Both the position numbers and the translations under genes were made by a program. A DNA stretch of 64,000 nucleotides from Bradyrhizobium sp. AZCC 1693 (GTDB lineage Bacteria > Pseudomonadota > Alphaproteobacteria > Rhizobiales > Xanthobacteraceae): assembly GCF_036924745.1 (NCBI RefSeq), contig NZ_JAZHSD010000001.1:4340001-4404000 (forward strand), given 5' to 3'. Shown here one piece after another: positions 27,419 through 37,535 of this stretch. The notes under the pieces are model-generated. The model was not told where the DNA came from. It ran no database searches and was given only the letters and a program-made list of their open reading frames with translations. Numbering within the stretch: position 1 is the stretch's first letter; each line of letters begins with the position of its first letter.

Positions 27419-28722
27419 TAAGGGGCTCTCCCAAAGACGTAGTACTCGCCGAGGCCTTCTGATGAACCCTCCCGTTTATCCAACAGCCATCGATGGCCCC
27501 GAGCGCGGATCAATTCGCACTGCACGGCACTAAAGCCCAGCTCGGTCATGATTTCCGCGAGCCATTGCGGTGCTGGTAGGTGAACCCCATAGAGGGCGGC
27601 GTCCGAAACCATCATATGAAACGGGGCGCCCGGCTTGAGGACGCGAAGCGTCTCCTGCAACACCTTTTGCATTTGGCTGAGATAAGGATAAACGAGAAAA
27701 TCATACTCCTTTTTGCCCGCTCTCTCCTTGCGGCGGATTGCGAGAGTCTCGACCACAACATCGGCTGCATCCCTTACCTTAGTTGGCAAGGTATCACGAT
27801 AAGCGTGCTGACGGCCCTTGTGCCCTTTCAAGGCCGTAGTCGTATTGACTATCAAGCGATTTCGTACCCGATTGGTGATCTCCCCCCACGAGGTAGCAAG
27901 GCCCCAAAAGTAAAGGTACATTCGCGTCATTTCAGCGAAATCAAAGTTGTTAAGATAGGGTGGCGAGGTGACAACTAGATCTATCGATGCATCGTCCAAT
28001 TCGCCCATGCTTTCAGATGAACGCTCGTAGATATGGGCGGTCCCGCCGCCCATCTGAGCCTCAAGTTGGTCTTCCGAGATCACGCTAAAGACCCGGTCGA
28101 GGGCGGCCTTGGGACTAATGGTTCGTTTTGCGGTGGTTGGCGCTTTGTAGATCCCGTCTGTAGCCGCAAAGCAGCAATGGTCCAGCATCCGAGAAAGCAT
28201 GAGAACAGCCAAGGGATTCTCACCGAGCCCATTGTCGCTCAGCTCTCGTCGCGCCGAGTAAAGCGCGATCAGGTCCTCCTCCCGAAACATCTTTCCAAGG
28301 AAGGCTGAGGCGGATTCGGAAACGACAAGGCCGTGCGGATCCCGCCGCAGTATTCCCCGAGCCAATGTCGCATGAATGCGTGGTACGTCCCGCCAATAGA
28401 GCGGACTATTTGCCTTTGCCTCGCTAATCGCTGCGAAAAAAGGGTGAGGTTCGTAACCCACGGCCGAGGCGCCCAATATTCGCGCCGCTAATGGCGCAGT
28501 ACCGCATCCCGAGAATGGGTCGAGCAAGCGAATGTCGGCCACCGCCCTGGCGGTCCCCATGCCGACGCAAGCTCGAACAAGCTCGGGGGAAAATCCCGCG
28601 ATGAAGTTGAACCAGCGGTGCACAGGGTGCCCGCTTGTCGTTGTATTGGTCGGAAGCCGTTCCACACGCACGGACCCTGCGGATGCATCTTTCAAGTCCT
28701 TCAGGTTGGATCGCGGGGTCAT
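27418..28722 (-). CDS. Type II DNA methyltransferase (N4-cytosine or N6-adenine)
   Basis: Protein of 434 aa. The SAM-binding motif I is DPFSGCGT at residues 68-75, and the catalytic motif IV is TSPPY at 252-256. SPP-Y/F/W with a preceding Thr favours N4-cytosine methylation, but N6-adenine cannot be excluded. HPVHRWFNFIAGFSPELV near residue 32 is typical of this methylase group. I chose the ATG at 28722, which has CGGAG four bases before it, over a TTG at 28740. It should protect the host from the endonuclease encoded behind it. GC is lower than in the surrounding genome. Confidence 0.83.
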   Translation of the reverse strand: MTPRSNLKDLKDASAGSVRVERLPTNTTTSGHPVHRWFNFIAGFSPELVRACVGMGTARAVADIRLLDPFSGCGTAPLAARILGASAVGYEPHPFFAAISEAKANSPLYWRDVPRIHATLARGILRRDPHGLVVSESASAFLGKMFREEDLIALYSARRELSDNGLGENPLAVLMLSRMLDHCCFAATDGIYKAPTTAKRTISPKAALDRVFSVISEDQLEAQMGGGTAHIYERSSESMGELDDASIDLVVTSPPYLNNFDFAEMTRMYLYFWGLATSWGEITNRVRNRLIVNTTTALKGHKGRQHAYRDTLPTKVRDAADVVVETLAIRRKERAGKKEYDFLVYPYLSQMQKVLQETLRVLKPGAPFHMMVSDAALYGVHLPAPQWLAEIMTELGFSAVQCELIRARGHRWLLDKREGSSEGLGEYYVFGRAP

Positions 28723-28741
28723 TTTGCTCCGTAGGATCAAA

Positions 28742-28764
28742 CAATGAGACGAATCGACTCATTG
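28742..28764. promoter_or_regulatory. Palindromic operator candidate upstream of the R-M genes
   Basis: A 23-base imperfect palindrome: outer arms CAATGAG/CTCATTG and inner arms CGA/TCG, with only the centre and two flanking positions off symmetry. It lies 20-42 bases before the methyltransferase ATG, where the promoter should be. It could be bound by the methyltransferase itself or by a separate controller. No C-protein gene is visible beside it. Confidence 0.5.
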
Positions 28765-28809
28765 GAAATCCCTAGTAACCCATCATTTTTTGCTTGAGGA
28801 ATAAAGTGT

Positions 28810-29180
28810 TTGTTGGACCATGCAGCCACCCAAGGGGCGCAGCAATCAACGCGGCCCTCGACATTTGTCACCCAAAATCACCATATTCAAAAGCGTGGCA
28901 GGCCCCTCTATGGCGACTTCGACTGCATCGCCTCGCGTTTCGACGAGCGCGAGGCTTGGGTACTGCATGACGACTGGGTGCAGCTCAACAGCGTTTCGGT
29001 CAACAATGCCGTACGTGAGTTGACCAAGGAGCAGTTCGACCGCCTGCCGCAGCGGCTTCGTGAAGCGAGCCGACAAGGCGCTGCTCGCCGAGCTGACGCC
29101 GCGTGAGCGCGAGGTGATGAACGAGTATCCGGCCCTGACGCTGGCCAAGGCCATTGCGATGCTCAACGCCGCCGGAATGT
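28810..29180 (+). pseudogene. Eroded hypothetical gene, probably frameshifted
   Basis: Coding character passes from one frame to another. Frame 1 has GRPLYGDFDCIASRFDERE and NNAVRELTKEQFDRL. From about 29060 the overlapping frame continues as KRADKALLAELTPREREV and PALTLAKAIAMLNAAGM. Both pieces look like real protein, and neither has a good start or a long frame. I read this as one damaged gene or two short overlapping ones; no family recognised. It edges the restriction island. Bases 29181-29306 hold nothing I can identify. Confidence 0.4.
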
Positions 29181-29306
29181 ACCACCGCTGCGCGCGGAAC
29201 CGGCGCCAACTTCCGTTTCGCCCGCTATTTCAGTTGGTTAATAAGGCCTCATCTTTCCCCAACGGACGAAGGAAAGAGGTGCCCTGGTTTGCAGGGACGA
29301 CCGAAA

Positions 29307-30089
29307 CTACGTCGCGTAATCCGGCTCCTTGCGATCCAGCATCCGCTTCAACGCATCGAAATGCCGCTGCGCCGGGGTCGGCCCCTTGTAGAGGTGCTCG
29401 TCCTTGTAATCGCGCTTGGTTTTCTCCACCACAGGCGCAGGAAGCTGTTTCAGCCTCTGCCCGGTCCACATGGCGTAGATCTGCACCTGGGCGGCGCGCT
29501 CGACGTAGTACAGCATGTCGTAGGCTTCCGCGACGGTCGCGCCGACGGTGGAGATGCCGTGGTTGGCCATGAACAGCACGGTCTTGTCGCCGATGACTTT
29601 TGCCAGCCGAGCGCCTTCGGCGGGATCGAGCGCAGGGCCGGTATATTCGTCGTCATAGGCGATGGCGCCTGACAGCCCGACTTCGGTCTGGCCGATCTCC
29701 TTGATGCGCGGGTCTTCGAGCCGCGTCAGCGCGCTGGCATGCGGCATGTGGGTGTGAAACACCGCCTTCGCCTGCGGCAGCGCCTTGTGGATCGGCGCGT
29801 GGATGCAATAGCAGGAGCGCTCGACCTCGCCCTCGCCGCGCTTGACCTCGCCGTCGTCGATGCCGACTTCCATGAAGCAGGACGCGGTGACCTCGGACCA
29901 ATGCGTGCCGAACGGAATCTGGTAGTAGCGATCCGTACTGCCCGGCACCACGAGGGTCAGATGGTTGAAAATGCCTTCGGAAAACCCCTGAATGAAGGCC
30001 AGCCGGTGCGCGGCCGCGAGGTCGACGCGCGCCTGCCATTCCTCGGCGCTGCATTCGCTGAGCGTCTTCGGCGAAACCCTGAACTGCAT
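29307..30089 (-). CDS. Class II aldolase/adducin-family protein
   Basis: Cytoplasmic zinc enzyme of 260 aa. Metal ligands are in VFHTHMPHAS and in FMANHGISTVG, with EGIFNHLTLVVPG near residue 38 as the N-terminal substrate loop. Members cleave sugar phosphates such as fuculose-phosphate or act on hydroxy-acid derivatives; this subgroup has no assigned substrate. The gene stands alone between an eroded region and a divergent carbonic anhydrase gene. Confidence 0.85.
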   Translation of the reverse strand: MQFRVSPKTLSECSAEEWQARVDLAAAHRLAFIQGFSEGIFNHLTLVVPGSTDRYYQIPFGTHWSEVTASCFMEVGIDDGEVKRGEGEVERSCYCIHAPIHKALPQAKAVFHTHMPHASALTRLEDPRIKEIGQTEVGLSGAIAYDDEYTGPALDPAEGARLAKVIGDKTVLFMANHGISTVGATVAEAYDMLYYVERAAQVQIYAMWTGQRLKQLPAPVVEKTKRDYKDEHLYKGPTPAQRHFDALKRMLDRKEPDYAT

Positions 30090-30283
30090 GCGCTTTCTCC
30101 CGCTGTGTTGCCTGCCCCTCGTCGGGGGCCTTGACGACTGTTATGCGTGGTATTGTAGCGCAATCCCGCGCGGATAACGGCTGAAATTGCGGAGGGCCTG
30201 CCATCCCACTTTGTGGGCTCTGCCCGTCGATCCGTAGCCCGGAATCGGATACTGCAAAGCTTTCATCCAGGCAGGAGCATCAC

Positions 30284-31039
30284 ATGAATCGTCGAAATCT
30301 ATTAAAGGCGCTCGCCGGGCTCGCGGCTTGCCCAGTCTGCACCACCACGGGATTTGCCGCCGAAGGCGCCCATTGGAGTTACGAGGGCGCGGGCGGCCCG
30401 GCAAAGTGGGGCGACCTCGACGCCGCCAACAAGGCCTGCTCGCTCGGTGCGCAGCAATCGCCGATCAATATCGTGGCTCCCATCAAGTCGCAGCTCCCGG
30501 CGCTGAAACTTTCATGGGGCAAGACCGCCGATACCATCGTCAACAACGGCCACACCATCCAGCTCAATTTCGCCGAGGGCTCAACGCTGAAACTCGGCGA
30601 CACCACCTACAAACTCCTGCAGGTGCACTTTCACCGGCCAAGCGAACATCTGATCGGCGGCAAGAGTTTTCCGATGGAAGCGCATTTCGTGCATCGCGCC
30701 GATAGCGGCGGGCTCGCCGTGGTTGGCGTCATGTTCTCGGAAGGAAAGCCGAACGCGACCTTCGGCAAGATCGTAGCCGCCATGCCGGCCAACGAAGGGC
30801 CGGCTGTCAAAGCCGACGCCGCCATCAACCCGAACGGGCTGTTGCCAGCGAAGCTCGGCTATTACCGTTACGAAGGCTCTCTTACGACACCGCCCTGCTC
30901 GGAGGTGGTCGAATGGCTGGTGCTGACCGATCCGATCCAGGTCGCAGCGGCCGATGTCGCGGGCTTTGCAAAACTCTATCCGATGAATGCCCGCCCGGCG
31001 CAAAGAGACAACCGCCGCTACGTGCTGCAGTCGAGTTGA
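30284..31039 (+). CDS. Alpha-type carbonic anhydrase, exported
   Basis: Interconverts CO2 and bicarbonate in the periplasm. The 251-aa product starts MNRRNLLKALAGLAACPVC, an RR-type export signal; LAAC could also act as a lipobox. The mature domain has WSYEGAGGPAKWG, CSLGAQQSPINI, the zinc histidines in LLQVHFHRPSEH and PMEAHFVH, and the substrate pocket SLTTPPCSE. Cys in SLTTPPCSE and CSLGAQQ may form the usual disulfide. AGGAG lies eight bases before the ATG. Confidence 0.93.
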   Translation: MNRRNLLKALAGLAACPVCTTTGFAAEGAHWSYEGAGGPAKWGDLDAANKACSLGAQQSPINIVAPIKSQLPALKLSWGKTADTIVNNGHTIQLNFAEGSTLKLGDTTYKLLQVHFHRPSEHLIGGKSFPMEAHFVHRADSGGLAVVGVMFSEGKPNATFGKIVAAMPANEGPAVKADAAINPNGLLPAKLGYYRYEGSLTTPPCSEVVEWLVLTDPIQVAAADVAGFAKLYPMNARPAQRDNRRYVLQSS

Positions 31040-31047
31040 GTGGGACG

Positions 31048-31389
31048 TTACGGGCGGAGACCACCGCCGCAGCGGCGGTCATCCGTGACCGCCACTTCGT
31101 AATTGTGGACGGTCGTATCGAACGTCGTCAGCATCGCCTGGGCTTCGGGATCAACAACCGCTATGGCGGGATCTGCGCCGGCGAACGCGCGGATGCTGTC
31201 CATGGATTCCCATAGTGTCACCGCCAGCAATTCCACGCCACCGTCGACCTTGCGCCGCAGCAGAGAAGCGCCCTCATAACCGGCGATGGATTTGAGATGC
31301 GGAACGACCGTCGCCGCGAAATGGCGCTGATAGCTCCCGGCTTTCTCATGTGATGCGGTTGCACGCCAGATACGGGCAATCATGTTCAT
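31048..31389 (-). CDS. Antibiotic-biosynthesis-monooxygenase (ABM)-fold protein
   Basis: Ferredoxin-like protein of 113 aa. It begins MIARIWRATASHEKAGSYQRHF and has HLKSIAGYEGASLLRR and LAVTLWESMDSIRAFAG, as ABM-fold proteins do. These include small monooxygenases, heme-degrading and stress proteins; the function here is open. Its ATG overlaps the stop of an acyl-CoA dehydrogenase remnant (ATGA), so it once sat second in an operon and may now lack its promoter. Confidence 0.8.
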   Translation of the reverse strand: MNMIARIWRATASHEKAGSYQRHFAATVVPHLKSIAGYEGASLLRRKVDGGVELLAVTLWESMDSIRAFAGADPAIAVVDPEAQAMLTTFDTTVHNYEVAVTDDRRCGGGLRP

Positions 31390-31526
31390 CCTCCTGCGCC
31401 AGGTCCCTGCTCCAATGCGAGCTGCCGGCCGATGACCAGCGGCTGAATCTCGGAAGTGCCTTCATAGATCTTGCAAACCCGGACATCGCGATAGATCCGC
31501 GCGAGCTTTCCTTCGACGATGGACGG
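31386..31526 (-). pseudogene. C-terminal remnant of acyl-CoA dehydrogenase
   Basis: Reading the minus strand into the ABM gene gives LARIYRDVRVCKIYEGTSEI followed by QPLVIGRQLALEQ and a stop. That is the conserved C-terminus of acyl-CoA dehydrogenases (the RIYRDVRV and YEGTSEIQ motifs). Upstream of about 31520 the homology is lost and no dehydrogenase frame continues, so the first 90% of the gene is missing. Bases 31527-31700 contain no other gene. Confidence 0.8.
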
Positions 31527-31706
31527 CCGGCAACGCGCAGCCGAGCGGCGTTGCAGTCGCGCGCCTGTATCAGGGAACAGCCTTGAACTTGTATTGGTTG
31601 AAATTGCCGCGGGCCTACCATCTCGATTTGCGGCTCGTCATGGAGATCGGACGATGGTGTATTGCGAAGATCGTTTGGCCCGAACAGACCCGTGGAGCTG
31701 ATTGAG

Positions 31707-32540
31707 ATGGCGCGCCGGGATACTGGAAACCGTACAACTTATTGGCACAGCAAGCGCATTGCCGGCATGAGCCTGTTGCGCGCAGATTTCGCCGCGCAGC
31801 AGTTCAGTCCGCATACCCACGACGCTTTCGTGATTGCCGTCACCGAGACAGGTGGCGCGGAAATATCCAGCCGGGGCACCACGGAAAAAGTCGGCCGCGC
31901 GACCTTGTTCGTCTCCAATCCGGAGGAAAGCCAATCGGCACGGATGGATGAAGGCGAGCGCTGGCGCTACCGCGCATTCTACCTGACGCATCCGGCGATC
32001 GATGCCGTCGGCCGGAGCCTTGGAATCAAGGCTACGCCCTATTTCATGCGCAACATGTTCCGCGACGCCGACCTGATCGAAAAGTTCGGCCGTCTGCACC
32101 AGATCCTCGAAACAAACGGCGACGACTTGTGCGCAGACGAATTCGCGGTTGACGCGTTCAGCCACCTGTTCCACCGCTACGGCAGCGGCGGCGGCCAACC
32201 GGAGCAGCCCCCGGCCTGCCGCGCCATTGCAGGCCAGATCATCGACTTGATGCACGCGCGCTATTCGGAAAATCTCGGCCTCGACGAACTCGCCGGCGTG
32301 GCCGGCCTCACCCGATTCCAGTTGATCGGACTGTTCAAGCGCAGCGTCGGGCTGACGCCACACGCCTATCTAATCCATATCCGCCTCAATGCCGCCTGCC
32401 GGCTGCTCAAGCGCGGCGTTACGCTCGCCGAGAGCGCGCTGGCGGCGGGCTTCTGCGACCAGAGCGCACTGACCCGGCATTTCAAGCGGTGCTACGGCAT
32501 CACGCCGCGGCAATTCGCAGCCGCAGCGCGGGCGGGTTGA
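31707..32540 (+). CDS. AraC-family transcriptional regulator
   Basis: Regulator of 277 aa. A cupin-like sensing domain (FSPHTHDAFVIAVTETGGAE) precedes a double-HTH AraC domain (LGLDELAGVAGLTRFQLIGL near residue 190 and AESALAAGFCDQSALTRHF near 245). A TTG at 31662 would extend it by 15 residues; the ATG at 31707 with GGAGC upstream is preferred. Target genes are unknown; the ketopantoate-reductase-like gene follows on the same strand. Confidence 0.85.
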   Translation: MARRDTGNRTTYWHSKRIAGMSLLRADFAAQQFSPHTHDAFVIAVTETGGAEISSRGTTEKVGRATLFVSNPEESQSARMDEGERWRYRAFYLTHPAIDAVGRSLGIKATPYFMRNMFRDADLIEKFGRLHQILETNGDDLCADEFAVDAFSHLFHRYGSGGGQPEQPPACRAIAGQIIDLMHARYSENLGLDELAGVAGLTRFQLIGLFKRSVGLTPHAYLIHIRLNAACRLLKRGVTLAESALAAGFCDQSALTRHFKRCYGITPRQFAAAARAG

Positions 32541-32628
32541 CCCGACCGTTTCCGGAGTTGGTCGCAATTTCAGCCAATATCGTTGGTGACACCGGTTCTA
32601 TCCTAACCCCGAGGAGATCTGCCACGGC

Positions 32629-33564
32629 ATGTCGAGCACTGGAAATTCAGATCGCAAGACCATCGCCGTCGTCGGGCTTGGCAGCATTGGCGGCGTCATC
32701 ACCGGCCTGCTGCGGGCGGCCGATCGCCACGATGTGGTCGCCTGCGTCAGGCGTCCGATCGAGCGGCTGACAGTCGAACGGGCGGAAGGCGCGATCGAGG
32801 TTCCGCTTCGCGCCCTCACTGATCCGACGCAGGCGGAGCATTCGGACTGGGTGCTGTTGTGCACCAAAGCCCAGGACACGCCGTCGAGTGCGCCATGGCT
32901 CAAGCGGCTGTGTGGCCCCCGCACAAGCGTTGCAGTGCTGCAGAACGGCATCGGGCATGCCGACCGGCTGAAGCCGCTGGTCGGAAACGCCACCGTCGTA
33001 CCGACGCTGGTCTACTACAATGGCGAGCGGCTCGCGCCCGACCGCGTCCGCTTCCGCCGCGCCGGCGAGTATGAGTTTGCCGTCGGTGACGATGCGGACG
33101 CGTGGGCATTCGAAGCCCTGCTCGACGGCACCGCGATGCGGACGCTTCGCAACGCCGATTTCAACACGCTGGCGTGGCGAAAACTCCTGATCAATGCGGT
33201 CGCCAATCCGATCACAGCGCTGACGCTGCAGCGCCAGGCGGCGTTTCGGCGCGACGACGTCAAGACGCTCTGTCTTGCGGTCCTCGACGAGGCCGCCGCG
33301 GTCGGACGCGCCGACGGCGCAAGGCTCGCGGCCGACGAGCCGGCGCAAATCCTCAACACGCTTCTGACCTATCCGGCCGACGCCGGCACCTCGATGTATT
33401 TCGATCGCCTTGCCGGCCGCCCCTTCGAAGCGGAGGCGCTGACCGGCGCCATCGTCGCGGCCGGCGCGCGCCATCGCGTGGCGACGCCGCTCAACGGTCT
33501 ATTGCTGACGCTGTTGCGGGCGACCAGTGACGGGCTGGCTCAGGCCGCCGACAGGCAGGAGTGA
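32629..33564 (+). CDS. Ketopantoate reductase (PanE/ApbA)-family oxidoreductase
   Basis: NADPH-dependent enzyme of 311 aa. The Rossmann motif is IAVVGLGSIGGVITGLL at residues 12-28, with VLLCTKAQDT, the AVLQNGIGH substrate loop, and the C-terminal domain starting AWRKLLINAVANPITAL, where the Lys is the usual catalytic residue. PanE makes pantoate for CoA, but many paralogues act on other 2-oxo acids, so the substrate is not fixed. A cupin gene remnant follows nine bases later. Confidence 0.83.
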   Translation: MSSTGNSDRKTIAVVGLGSIGGVITGLLRAADRHDVVACVRRPIERLTVERAEGAIEVPLRALTDPTQAEHSDWVLLCTKAQDTPSSAPWLKRLCGPRTSVAVLQNGIGHADRLKPLVGNATVVPTLVYYNGERLAPDRVRFRRAGEYEFAVGDDADAWAFEALLDGTAMRTLRNADFNTLAWRKLLINAVANPITALTLQRQAAFRRDDVKTLCLAVLDEAAAVGRADGARLAADEPAQILNTLLTYPADAGTSMYFDRLAGRPFEAEALTGAIVAAGARHRVATPLNGLLLTLLRATSDGLAQAADRQE

Positions 33565-33573
33565 GGATCCGGG

Positions 33574-33699
33574 ATGAGCAAATCGTCAACACCAAGGCTT
33601 CCGGCGTTTGATCCTGGTGCGGTGACCGAGACCAATTTCACCAGCTACCCGGAGCCGTACCGGGCCGCGAATTCGACGCGCTACAACCGGCGGCTCGCG
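33574..33699 (+). pseudogene. N-terminal remnant of a cupin-domain protein
   Basis: From the ATG at 33574 the frame reads PAFDPGAVTETNFTSYPEPY then RAANSTRYNRRL. That is the conserved leader of a family of single-domain cupin proteins. After about 33697 the frame runs antisense into the end of lysK, and the cupin barrel is missing. The start, ribosome site (GGATCCGGG) and spacing to the upstream gene are intact, so this was an operon member cut off by a deletion or rearrangement. Confidence 0.72.
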
Positions 33700-33704
33700 C
33701 GCTG

Positions 33705-35354
<1,650 letters not shown>

Positions 35355-35423
35355 CTAAGAGGCTCTCCAGGGCCGCGGAAACTAACGCTTCCGAGGCAAA
35401 ATGCAAAATGACGGGGGCTCCAC

Positions 35424-35527
35424 CGTCATTCCGGGGCGATGCGCAGCATCGAACCCGGAATCTCGAGATTCCCCGGTGTGCAATTGCACACCTGAGGTCT
35501 GGTCCTTCGGACCATCCCGGAATGACG
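35424..35527. repeat. Intergenic palindromic repeat, family A copy 2
   Basis: CGTCATTCCGGGGCGATGCG, CCCGGAATCTCGAGATTCC, GGTGTGCAATTGCACACC, GGTCTGGTCCTTCGGACC and CCCGGAATGACG. These are the same modules as the 6.2-kb copy in reverse order. It lies between lysK and the end of the binding-protein gene. Confidence 0.85.
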
Positions 35528-35530
35528 GCG

Positions 35531-36457
35531 CTAAAACGGGCTGATCGAAAAATACCGCAGCCACAGATCGGTGAAGCGGCCTTTTTCCCAGATCCTGAAC
35601 AGCGCCCAGTTCAGCGACGTACGCAGCAAATCGTTGCCCTTGCGGACGGCGATGCCGATGCCCTCGCCGAAATAGCGGCTCTCGACAAAGGGCCCGCCCG
35701 AGAACGCGCAGCATTCGGCCGAATCGGTGCCGTTGATCCAGAACGCCAGCGAGATCGCATCACCGAAGATGAAATCGACCTCACTTCGCCGCAAAGCCAG
35801 CCGCAGCGCGTCGTCATTGGGATAAGACTTGATCTCGGCGTCGGTGAACATCGCCTTCAAATAGGCCTCGTGCGAGGTGCCGGCGATGACGCCGACCTTC
35901 TTGCCTTCGAGATATTCAGGGCGGATCTCCGGCATCGCAGCGTCGCGCCGCGACACGAAGCGCGCCGGCGCACGGTAATAGGGATCGGTGAAATCGAGCC
36001 TTGCGCGCAAGGCCGGCGTCACCGCCATGGAGGCGATGATGGCGTCGCCGCGGTTGCTGGTGATGGCGTCGACCAGCGTCTCGAACCGGCGCATCTGGAC
36101 GGTGCAGCTAATCTTGATCTCGTCGCACAGCGCGCGGGCCAGATCGACATTGAAGCCGGCCGGATTGCCGTCGGCGCCGGTGAAGTTGAACGGCGGGTAA
36201 TCGGTCTCGGTCAGGAACCGGATCACAGTGAGGCGCGACATGTCCGGCCGGTCCGGACGCCGCCGCGGGTCCCAGAAACCGGGCACCGCCTGCGGGGCCG
36301 CCTCGACCGCGGGGCGGGGTTGGGTCTGCGCATAAGCAGCGCCGCCACCAACAGCCATCAACGCGGACGCGATCGACAGCCCGGCCAGCCAGGCGCAGAC
36401 GGTTCGATGCAGTCTTGCATTGGTTAACGGTGTGTTAAGATATGGCATCTTCGGCAA
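35531..36457 (-). CDS. Amino-acid-type ABC substrate-binding protein (SBP family 3)
   Basis: Exported binding protein of 308 aa. The signal peptide ends near residue 43 (GGGAAYAQ). A Pro/Arg-rich linker leads to the SBP_bac_3 domain: VIRFLTETDYPPFNFTG, GFNVDLARALCDEI, FTDPYYRAPARFVS and KKVGVIAGTSHEAYL. Ligands are usually polar amino acids. No permease or ATPase gene adjoins, so it works with a remote transporter or as a sensor. Confidence 0.85.
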   Translation of the reverse strand: MPKMPYLNTPLTNARLHRTVCAWLAGLSIASALMAVGGGAAYAQTQPRPAVEAAPQAVPGFWDPRRRPDRPDMSRLTVIRFLTETDYPPFNFTGADGNPAGFNVDLARALCDEIKISCTVQMRRFETLVDAITSNRGDAIIASMAVTPALRARLDFTDPYYRAPARFVSRRDAAMPEIRPEYLEGKKVGVIAGTSHEAYLKAMFTDAEIKSYPNDDALRLALRRSEVDFIFGDAISLAFWINGTDSAECCAFSGGPFVESRYFGEGIGIAVRKGNDLLRTSLNWALFRIWEKGRFTDLWLRYFSISPF

Positions 36458-36540
36458 TGCTTGCGGAATTTCATGGCCTTATAGACCATCCGGCCCGCGA
36501 TGCGAGGGCCGTTTTACAGCTTTTGGCGCCCCCTGCCGGC

Positions 36541-37131
36541 TCAAAGATACCGCTTCAAATCCTTGGCGGCTTCCTCCGGCGTCCGTTTCAGGTTGAAGGG
36601 CGCTACGAAATTGCCGTCGCGATCCATCAGATAGACCAGCGCGGTATGGTCCATGGTGTAGTCGCCGTCCTTGAGCGGGACTTTTCTGGCATAGACCCGG
36701 TAGGCCGAAATCACCTTGGCCACCGCCGCGGGCTCGCCGGTCAGCCCCTTCAGATGCGGATCGAAGCTGGACAGATAATCCTTCATCGCGGCCGACGTGT
36801 CGCGCTCGGGATCGACGGATACGAACCAGGCGTTGACCTTGTCGGCGTCCGTGCCCATTGCCTTCAAGACCTCGGAAATCTCGAACAGCGAGGTCGGGCA
36901 AACATCCGGGCAATGGGTGAAGCCGAAGAAGATCAGCGTCGGCTTGCCCTTCAAGTTCCGCTCGGTGACGGCCTGGCCGGCCTGGTCGGTCAGTTGAAAC
37001 GGCCCGCCGATCGCGGCCGGCGCGGTCACGGTGCGCAGGCCGCCCATCGCCCACAGCATGATCATCAGCCCGACCACGAGGCTCGCGGCGAAAGCAGCGA
37101 TAATCACCAGTGGGCGGATCGTCCGGTCCAT
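36541..37131 (-). CDS. SCO1/SenC-family copper chaperone
   Basis: Membrane-anchored thioredoxin-fold protein of 196 aa. One N-terminal helix (PLVIIAAFAASLVVGLMIML) holds it in the inner membrane. The copper site is FTHCPDVCPTSLFE (CxxxC), and the third ligand is the His in MDHTALVYLMD. SCO proteins deliver copper to the CuA site of cytochrome oxidase. No oxidase genes are in view. A small membrane-protein gene lies 21 bases upstream in the same operon. Confidence 0.9.
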   Translation of the reverse strand: MDRTIRPLVIIAAFAASLVVGLMIMLWAMGGLRTVTAPAAIGGPFQLTDQAGQAVTERNLKGKPTLIFFGFTHCPDVCPTSLFEISEVLKAMGTDADKVNAWFVSVDPERDTSAAMKDYLSSFDPHLKGLTGEPAAVAKVISAYRVYARKVPLKDGDYTMDHTALVYLMDRDGNFVAPFNLKRTPEEAAKDLKRYL

Positions 37132-37152
37132 CGTCGATTCCTTTTCGCCCTG

Positions 37153-37347
37153 TCAGAAGCAGGCCGAGATGCCGGCGGCGATCATCTCGAAGAACACCGC
37201 GGTGCCGTAATGGAACCACAATGCCGCCGCGCCGAGCACGGCCAGCGCGCCGAGGGTAGCTGCGCTCCAAACAATGATCGACGCCACCCTGCCCTGACGC
37301 GGGGTCGCGGTCATCATTCCGGCTTGGGTGGAAATCGGCTGAGCCAT
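37153..37347 (-). CDS. Small membrane protein in the SCO operon
   Basis: Protein of 64 aa with one helix (VASIIVWSAATLGALAVLGAAALWF) and a short periplasmic tail that ends CF. I do not recognise a family. The tight spacing to the SCO gene suggests it helps that chaperone or oxidase assembly; this is inference from position only. Bases 37348-37535 hold no gene I can support. Confidence 0.6.
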   Translation of the reverse strand: MAQPISTQAGMMTATPRQGRVASIIVWSAATLGALAVLGAAALWFHYGTAVFFEMIAAGISACF

Positions 37348-37535
37348 GCGTTTCAGATAGGGCTAGTTCCAGGGGCAGGCAAGTGGAATAGCCGCGCCCG
37401 ACATCACGTCATGCGGAGGGTAAGCCGGAGAGAAGGTGCACGAAAAGTAAATGGCCGGGACGTCTGCGCGAAGACGCGCTTCGCGCTTTTGCCCGGCCAC
37501 AACGTCACTTTCGGGCGAAACGGCCGCCCCCGGTT

